Of a stretch of DNA of 64,000 nucleotides, positions 59,779 through 64,000 are shown in pieces. The notes under the pieces are model-generated. The model was not told the origin of the DNA, did not search any database, and saw only the letters and a program-made list of their open reading frames with translations. Within the stretch, counting starts at the first letter, position 1. Every line of letters starts with the position of its first letter. The stretch is from Terriglobales bacterium. GTDB lineage: Bacteria > Acidobacteriota > Terriglobia > Terriglobales > Acidobacteriaceae. A program made the position numbers and the translations under genes. The stretch covers positions 1 to 64,000 of the forward strand of contig DATMXP010000014.1 in the NCBI GenBank assembly GCA_035561515.1. Reading direction: 5' to 3'.

Positions 59779-60180
59779 ATGCAGGATCTGGCAATCGCTT
59801 TGGAAGATCGCCCCGGCACTCTGGCCACCATGGGTGAAGTGCTCGGGAAAGCCGGCATCAGCCTGGAAGGTGGCGGTGTTTTCGTGGTGAACGGTAGCGG
59901 GGTCGCCCACTTTCTTGTTCATGACGGCCAGAAAGCACGACGTGCACTCGAAGACGCCGGTATCAAGGTCACGGCGGTTCGCGATGTTCTGATTCAACGA
60001 CTCAGGCAGGACGAACCGGGTCAACTGGGAAAGCTCTCGCGACAGATGGCCGACGTAGGCGTGAACATCGAGGTTCAGTACAGCGATCACGCGAACCAAC
60101 TCATCCTTGTTGTCGACGATATGGAGAAAGGACGCGCCGTCTCCGAGTCATGGACGCGCAAAGTGGAAGAGCGATCATGA
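59779..60180 (+). CDS. Two-ACT-domain protein
   Basis: 133 residues from ATG 59779 with GAGGATGGCAA in front; an upstream in-frame ATG at 59710 has no ribosome binding site. Two ACT domains in tandem (about 3-70: LAIALEDRPGTLATMGEVLGKAGISLEGG; 70-133: DEPGQLGKLSRQMADVGVNIEVQYSDHANQLIL). These bind amino acids or other small ligands and usually regulate partner proteins. It overlaps the OsmC gene start by four bases. Confidence 0.85.
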   Translation: MQDLAIALEDRPGTLATMGEVLGKAGISLEGGGVFVVNGSGVAHFLVHDGQKARRALEDAGIKVTAVRDVLIQRLRQDEPGQLGKLSRQMADVGVNIEVQYSDHANQLILVVDDMEKGRAVSESWTRKVEERS

Positions 60181-60674
60181 AAGAGCACACATACAAAGTT
60201 GGCGTTACTTGGATAGGAAATGACGGCGAGGGCACGAAGGGCTATCGCAGTTATCGTCGCGATCACGTTATTGAGGTTGTCGGCAAACAGCCGATTGCGG
60301 GGTCAAGCGATCCGGTGTTTCGCGGCGACCCCACACGTCACAACCCCGAAGACCTTCTGGTTGCCAGCCTCTCGGCTTGCCACATGCTGATGTACCTGCA
60401 CCTTTGCGCGGTGAATCGGGTAAACGTGGTCGCCTACACCGATGCCGCGTCCGGCATCATGCGTGAAAAGCCGGATGGCGCGGGGGAGTTTGCCAGCGTG
60501 CAACTGATGCCAACCGTCACCATCTCCTCCGGCAGCGATCCGGCCAAAGCAGAGGAGTTACATCACCAGGCGCATGAGAAGTGCTTCATCGCCAACTCCG
60601 TTAAGTTTCCGGTCGAGGTGACGCCCGAGATCGTCCTCGAAAACGAACAAAAACCAGAAGCTTCCGTCGCCTGA
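60177..60674 (+). CDS. OsmC/Ohr-family protein
   Basis: 165 residues from ATG 60177 (ATGA overlap with the ACT gene) with GGAAGAGCG upstream. OsmC fold with the peroxidatic Cys region LVASLSACHMLMYLHLCAVNRV (Cys near 68), and a second candidate Cys in HEKCFIANSVKFPVEVTPEI. It matches the OsmC subgroup rather than Ohr because of the spacing. Predicted thiol-dependent reduction of organic hydroperoxides. Regulation by the divergent ArsR-like protein is plausible. Confidence 0.87.
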   Translation: MKEHTYKVGVTWIGNDGEGTKGYRSYRRDHVIEVVGKQPIAGSSDPVFRGDPTRHNPEDLLVASLSACHMLMYLHLCAVNRVNVVAYTDAASGIMREKPDGAGEFASVQLMPTVTISSGSDPAKAEELHHQAHEKCFIANSVKFPVEVTPEIVLENEQKPEASVA

Positions 60675-60719
60675 GAACAATGGATTCGGCGTCCGTGGGT
60701 GTATCATCGCGTGCACCCC

Positions 60720-61934
60720 ATGGCCGCCACATCGACTCTGAGCAGATCCGACCGCTTCCACGCGGTGACCGCCAGTTATCTCGGCTGGACCCTTGACGCT
60801 TTCGACTTCTTTGTCGTCGTGTTCCTGGTCGACATCCTTGCCTCGCAGTTTGGTGTTTCAAAAGCCGCGATCGTGGCGACTATTGGCGCCACATTAGCCA
60901 CGCGTCCGGTTGGTGCAGTTGTCTTCGGCATCCTCGCTGATCGCTACGGCCGCCGCATTCCGCTGATGGCGAACGTTATCTTCTTCTCCACCATTGGCCT
61001 GCTTTGTGGTTTCTCGCCGAACTACACGTTCTTTGTCGTGATGCGCACCTTGTACGGTATCGGTATGGGCGGCGAGTGGGGTGTGGGAGCTTCGCTCGCC
61101 ATGGAGAACGCTCCTCCGCGCTGGCGCGGCGTGCTTTCGGGAATCGTGCAGAGCGGATATTCCATGGGCTACCTGATTGCCGCCATCGCCGCGCGTTTTG
61201 TGCTGCCGAATCTCGGCTGGCGTTGGATGTTCTGGGTTGGCGGCATCCCTGCGCTGCTGGCGCTGTACATAAGGACGAAGGTTCCTGAATCCGAAGCGTG
61301 GCAGGAACACAAGCTCCCAACCATTGGCGCGATCCTGAAATCAACGATGCACTACTGGAAGCGTTTCTTGTTCCTCGTGGTGCTGATGACGTTCATGATG
61401 TTTCTCTCGCACGGCACGCAGGATCTCTATCCCGACTTTCTGAAGAGCGAACACCACATCGCGCCACGAACGGTGTCGAACATTGCCATCTTCTATAACT
61501 TCGGCGCAATCGTTGGGGCCATACTCTTCGGGCAACTGTCGGAGTTCGTGGGGCGCCGCAAGGCGATGATCGCCGCCCTCGCTTTGTCGCTAATCGTGAT
61601 TCCGTTCTGGGCATTCGGATGGACGCCAATCATTCTCGCCATCGGCGCCTTCGTCATGCAGATGGGAGTGCAGGGCGCATGGGGCATTATTCCGGCACAC
61701 CTCGTCGAAATGTCGCCCGACGCAGCGCGCGGGCTTGTCCCGGGGTTTGCGTATCAATTGGGGATCCTGTTTGCATCACCGACCAATACCATCGAATACG
61801 CCCTGCGTGACCACCTCGGCTACCAGTGGGCACTGGCGTCGTTCGAAATCATGACTATCGTTTCGCTGGCCATCATCGTCTGGTTCGGACATGAGCAGAA
61901 AGGTAAGCAGTTCGTGACCACCGCAGCACGATGA
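60720..61934 (+). CDS. MFS transporter, sialate/lactate:H+ symporter-like (SHS family)
   Basis: 404 residues from ATG 60720 (an upstream GTG at 60699 is possible). Twelve spans. GWTLDAFDFFVVVFLVDILA in TM1 is characteristic of SHS/MHS-type carboxylate carriers. The MFS loop signature reads GILADRYGRR between TM2 and TM3 and again GQLSEFVGRRKA. It probably moves a carboxylate such as lactate, pyruvate or sialic acid with protons. No catabolic gene is adjacent. Confidence 0.87.
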   Translation: MAATSTLSRSDRFHAVTASYLGWTLDAFDFFVVVFLVDILASQFGVSKAAIVATIGATLATRPVGAVVFGILADRYGRRIPLMANVIFFSTIGLLCGFSPNYTFFVVMRTLYGIGMGGEWGVGASLAMENAPPRWRGVLSGIVQSGYSMGYLIAAIAARFVLPNLGWRWMFWVGGIPALLALYIRTKVPESEAWQEHKLPTIGAILKSTMHYWKRFLFLVVLMTFMMFLSHGTQDLYPDFLKSEHHIAPRTVSNIAIFYNFGAIVGAILFGQLSEFVGRRKAMIAALALSLIVIPFWAFGWTPIILAIGAFVMQMGVQGAWGIIPAHLVEMSPDAARGLVPGFAYQLGILFASPTNTIEYALRDHLGYQWALASFEIMTIVSLAIIVWFGHEQKGKQFVTTAAR

Positions 61935-61942
61935 GGCACATT

Positions 61943-61948
61943 TAGAAT
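61943..61948 (+). promoter_or_regulatory. -10 box candidate before queA
   Basis: TAGAAT lies six bases before the GTG at 61955, again implying an mRNA that starts at or next to the start codon. No ribosome binding site is present. Confidence 0.4.
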
Positions 61949-61954
61949 CGAAAG

Positions 61955-63028
61955 GTGCTTGTCTCCGAATTTGACTACCATCTTCCGAAGGAACTGATCG
62001 CGCAGGAACCCTTGGCGGACCGCGCCGCCTCGCGCATGTTACACGTGGAACGCGGCACAGGTCAGTTTCACGATCGTCTCTTTCGCGAGTTCCCGGACCT
62101 GATTCGCCCGGACGATCTGGTGGTTTTCAATAACACGAAGGTTTTCCCGGCGCGGATTTTCGGTCATCGAAGCGGATCGCATGCACAAGCCGTCAGCCCG
62201 AACAATCCCGCTGCTAAGGAGTTCCTAAAGGGGAAGTGCGAAGCGCTGCTGGTACGTCCGGTCGCCGAGTGGGACTGGGAAGCCCTCGTGCGTCCGGGAC
62301 GAAAAATAGGTCTGGGTGAACGGTTGACCTTCAGCGACGAGCTTAATGCTGAAGTCGTTGCGCGCGGTGAGTTCGGTGAACGCACATTGCGTTTCGATCC
62401 GGTCCCCGACTTCTTCGCTGCCGTTGAGAAAGTTGGCCACGTCCCGCTTCCGCCCTACATCGATCGTGCAGACAAGGCCACTGACCGCGATCGTTATCAG
62501 ACCGTCTATGCGCGCGAGCGAGGCTCGGTTGCAGCGCCTACTGCCGGGCTCCACTTCACGCCGGAGATTCTTGACCGCCTCCGGCAGCGCGGTGTCGAAA
62601 CCACTGAAGTTACCCTGCATGTCGGATTAGGTACGTTCCAGCCGGTCCACGAGGAACGCGTAGAAGACCACAAGCTTCATCAGGAGTGGTATCGCATTAC
62701 ACCGCAATCGGCCGACAGCATCAATCGCGCACTCGATGAGGGCCGCCGCGTGCTCGCCGTTGGAACCACCGCTGTCCGCACTCTCGAGCACGCCGGACGT
62801 AACGGCCGCATCGAAGCGGGTTCCGGCGATACCTCTTTGTTCATTTATCCGGGATATCAATTCCGCGTCGTGAGCGCCATGCTCACCAATTTTCACCTGC
62901 CGAAGAGCACGCTGCTGATGCTGGTATCAGCGTTGGGCGGGAAAGATCTGGTGCTGAGCGCCTATGAGCACGCGGTTCAGGAGAAGTACCGTTTCTACTC
63001 CTACGGCGACTGTATGTTGATCGAATGA
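61955..63028 (+). CDS. queA: S-adenosylmethionine:tRNA ribosyltransferase-isomerase
   Basis: 357 residues with GTG start. Family blocks: [56 protein letters not shown]-type [13 protein letters not shown] and [11 protein letters not shown], then [16 protein letters not shown]. It adds the epoxycyclopentanediol part to preQ1 in tRNA on the way to queuosine. It overlaps the convergent YdcF gene by 28 bases. Confidence 0.95.
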   Translation: MLVSEFDYHLPKELIAQEPLADRAASRMLHVERGTGQFHDRLFREFPDLIRPDDLVVFNNTKVFPARIFGHRSGSHAQAVSPNNPAAKEFLKGKCEALLVRPVAEWDWEALVRPGRKIGLGERLTFSDELNAEVVARGEFGERTLRFDPVPDFFAAVEKVGHVPLPPYIDRADKATDRDRYQTVYARERGSVAAPTAGLHFTPEILDRLRQRGVETTEVTLHVGLGTFQPVHEERVEDHKLHQEWYRITPQSADSINRALDEGRRVLAVGTTAVRTLEHAGRNGRIEAGSGDTSLFIYPGYQFRVVSAMLTNFHLPKSTLLMLVSALGGKDLVLSAYEHAVQEKYRFYSYGDCMLIE

Positions 63029-63633
63029 CGCTGTGGCTGGTTCCATTGATCGACCACGTACCACCAGAACAGCCGCTCTCCTTCGGTGAGCATCATCTTC
63101 GCCCACTCGCGATTGGTCCACCATCTCGTGCCGAACTCCTTCGGGTTGTAAGCTGCGGCAACCGTCCATCGAACGCCTAGCTCTGACCGGCGAAAGATCG
63201 CCAGGGCGCGTCGTGTGTGGTGATCGCTGGTCACGATCAGTGCGCTTCTCGCTCCCACCTTCTTCAGGCACTCGACTACCCATGCAGCTTCATTCTTGGT
63301 GGAGTTGTCCCAGACCGGGCACACCTTGACGCGTTCGACATCCGGCCCGGCTGTCTCTTTGATGTAACGAGCCGCGTATTCCGAGGGCGGATGGCCGAAG
63401 TACAGGTAGTCGGCGGAGGCGTTCACAAGCATGACTTTCCCGTATCCGGCCCGCAGTAGTTCCAGACCCTTGTTATATCGGCTCGTCGTATGGTCTCCCG
63501 CCAGGACCACGATTACGTCAGACTTCTCGCGGTTATCCTGCACCAGGAACTCGCCGGCCTTCGCGCCCACCAGAATCAGCAGAGCAGCGAGCACGAATAC
63601 AACGATCCAGAAGCGGCCTTTGCGCAGGAACAT
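63001..63633 (-). CDS. YdcF/DUF218-family membrane-anchored protein
   Basis: 210 residues from ATG 63633, preceded by GGCAGGAAAACC; the ATG at 63654 lacks a ribosome binding site. One N-terminal membrane span ([17 protein letters not shown]), then an extracytoplasmic DUF218 domain: [32 protein letters not shown] and [18 protein letters not shown]. The signature basic/acidic residues (D-x-I-V-V-L-x-G, S-D-x-x-H-x-x-R) are present. Homologues (SanA/YdcF) affect envelope integrity; the reaction is unknown. Confidence 0.85.
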   Translation of the reverse strand: MFLRKGRFWIVVFVLAALLILVGAKAGEFLVQDNREKSDVIVVLAGDHTTSRYNKGLELLRAGYGKVMLVNASADYLYFGHPPSEYAARYIKETAGPDVERVKVCPVWDNSTKNEAAWVVECLKKVGARSALIVTSDHHTRRALAIFRRSELGVRWTVAAAYNPKEFGTRWWTNREWAKMMLTEGERLFWWYVVDQWNQPQRHSINIQSP

Positions 63634-63848
63634 GGTTTTCCTGCCACTATACATGCGGACCCCAAATTTCCCAGAATGGGAATCAGGCGATCAAAAAAGC
63701 CCGGATTTTTGAAGCATCGCGTAAGTAGCCGATCATCGAATGCTTACCGGCATCTAACAACAGCCGGAGGCAAGTAGGCGTCTCATATGTAGCAGGTTCC
63801 AGCCTGCCGAACATTTAGGGGAAGGCCGGCGGGCCGGGTTCTGGTACG

Positions 63849-64000
63849 ATGTCGCCATTCTTTTCCGCCACGCGGCGGACCTTCGTTGTGGGGTCGAGGC
63901 AAGTCAAGCTCTTGATCGCAGTTCTGGTGCTGCTTGTTGCGGGCAGCGCCTCTGGCGCGAAAAACGGTCGCGCCACAGAAAGCCCCACCACCTCGGGCAT
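63849..64000 (+). CDS. Start of a secreted protein (truncated by the window edge)
   Basis: The plus-strand frame from ATG 63849 stays open to the window end: MSPFFSATRRTFVVGSRQ, then VKLLIAVLVLLVAGSASGAKN. This is a signal peptide with twin basic residues followed by a hydrophobic core and an AxA-type cleavage site. Only 50 residues are visible and nothing can be said of the mature part. The opposite-strand open frame here looks like its shadow. Confidence 0.5.
   Translation, partial: MSPFFSATRRTFVVGSRQVKLLIAVLVLLVAGSASGAKNGRATESPTTSG

Noticed and set aside
1..64000. tRNA or rRNA genes
   Set aside because: Searched by eye for conserved anticodon/T-arm and 16S/23S blocks in the gaps; none found. 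A covariance-model scan would be decisive.

Overview
The window reads as a chromosome segment of an Acidobacteriota bacterium, most likely class Terriglobia (Koribacter/Sulfotelmatobacter-like). Evidence: a VWFA-related protein of the acidobacterial type (30029-31096), a TonB-dependent receptor of about 1250 residues with an N-terminal carboxypeptidase-regulatory-like domain, a large secreted BNR/VPS10-type beta-propeller protein, a DUF5818-like secreted protein, many short GC-rich intergenic repeats, and generally GC-rich coding. No rRNA, tRNA, CRISPR array, prophage or intact insertion sequence was found.

Layout. 1-2.4 kb: end of an SRPBCC gene, two overlapping unknown genes of lower GC, and a secreted cupin protein. 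2.4-3.5 kb: a repeat-rich gap holding a 39-codon membrane-peptide gene with an almost perfect Shine-Dalgarno sequence. 3.5-17.2 kb: molybdopterin oxidoreductase, TonB protein, VPS10-like propeller, M28 peptidase, 3-hydroxyisobutyrate-dehydrogenase-like enzyme, a five-PAS histidine kinase, lpdA. 17.2-21.2 kb: a low-GC, repeat-laden island with four small unknown membrane-protein genes, REP-like palindromes and the deleted remnant of a REP-associated (RAYT) transposase. 21.2-24.7 kb: an ECF41 sigma factor divergent from an AhpD-like gene, with matching promoter motifs for both, then a lipoprotein peptidase and an isoaspartyl peptidase. 24.9-34 kb: TonB-dependent receptor, secreted protein, VWFA protein and gyrA with a structured leader. 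34-41 kb: AKR-ArsR-SDR cluster, a GT39 transferase, a two-subunit bd-type oxidase homologue with fused cytochrome c domains, rpmE. 41-64 kb: mostly housekeeping genes (type IV pilin-like, ruvB, mntH with a DtxR/MntR regulator, purD, Ca2+/H+ antiporter, two tandem acyl carrier protein genes plus fabF, ATP-dependent DNA ligase divergent from a histone-like protein, queA).

Functional groups. The tandem acpP genes and fabF form a fatty-acid synthesis operon. mntH overlaps its presumed metal-dependent repressor. The DNA ligase faces a Lys/Ser/Arg-rich DNA-binding protein. The sigma factor and the AhpD-like gene look like a complete self-controlled ECF41 module.

The most notable observations are: (1) the cytochrome c-fused CydA-like / CydA'-like pair, whose Shine-Dalgarno sequence lies in a perfect 10-bp inverted repeat; (2) the ECF41 module with candidate promoters readable on both strands; (3) a compact small-peptide unit (2604-2834); (4) a 119-nt dispersed element present in two inverted copies; (5) the RAYT/REP island with upstream elements duplicated in front of two membrane-protein genes; (6) several genes where TATAAT-like -10 boxes sit 6-9 nt before the start codon, suggesting leaderless mRNAs.
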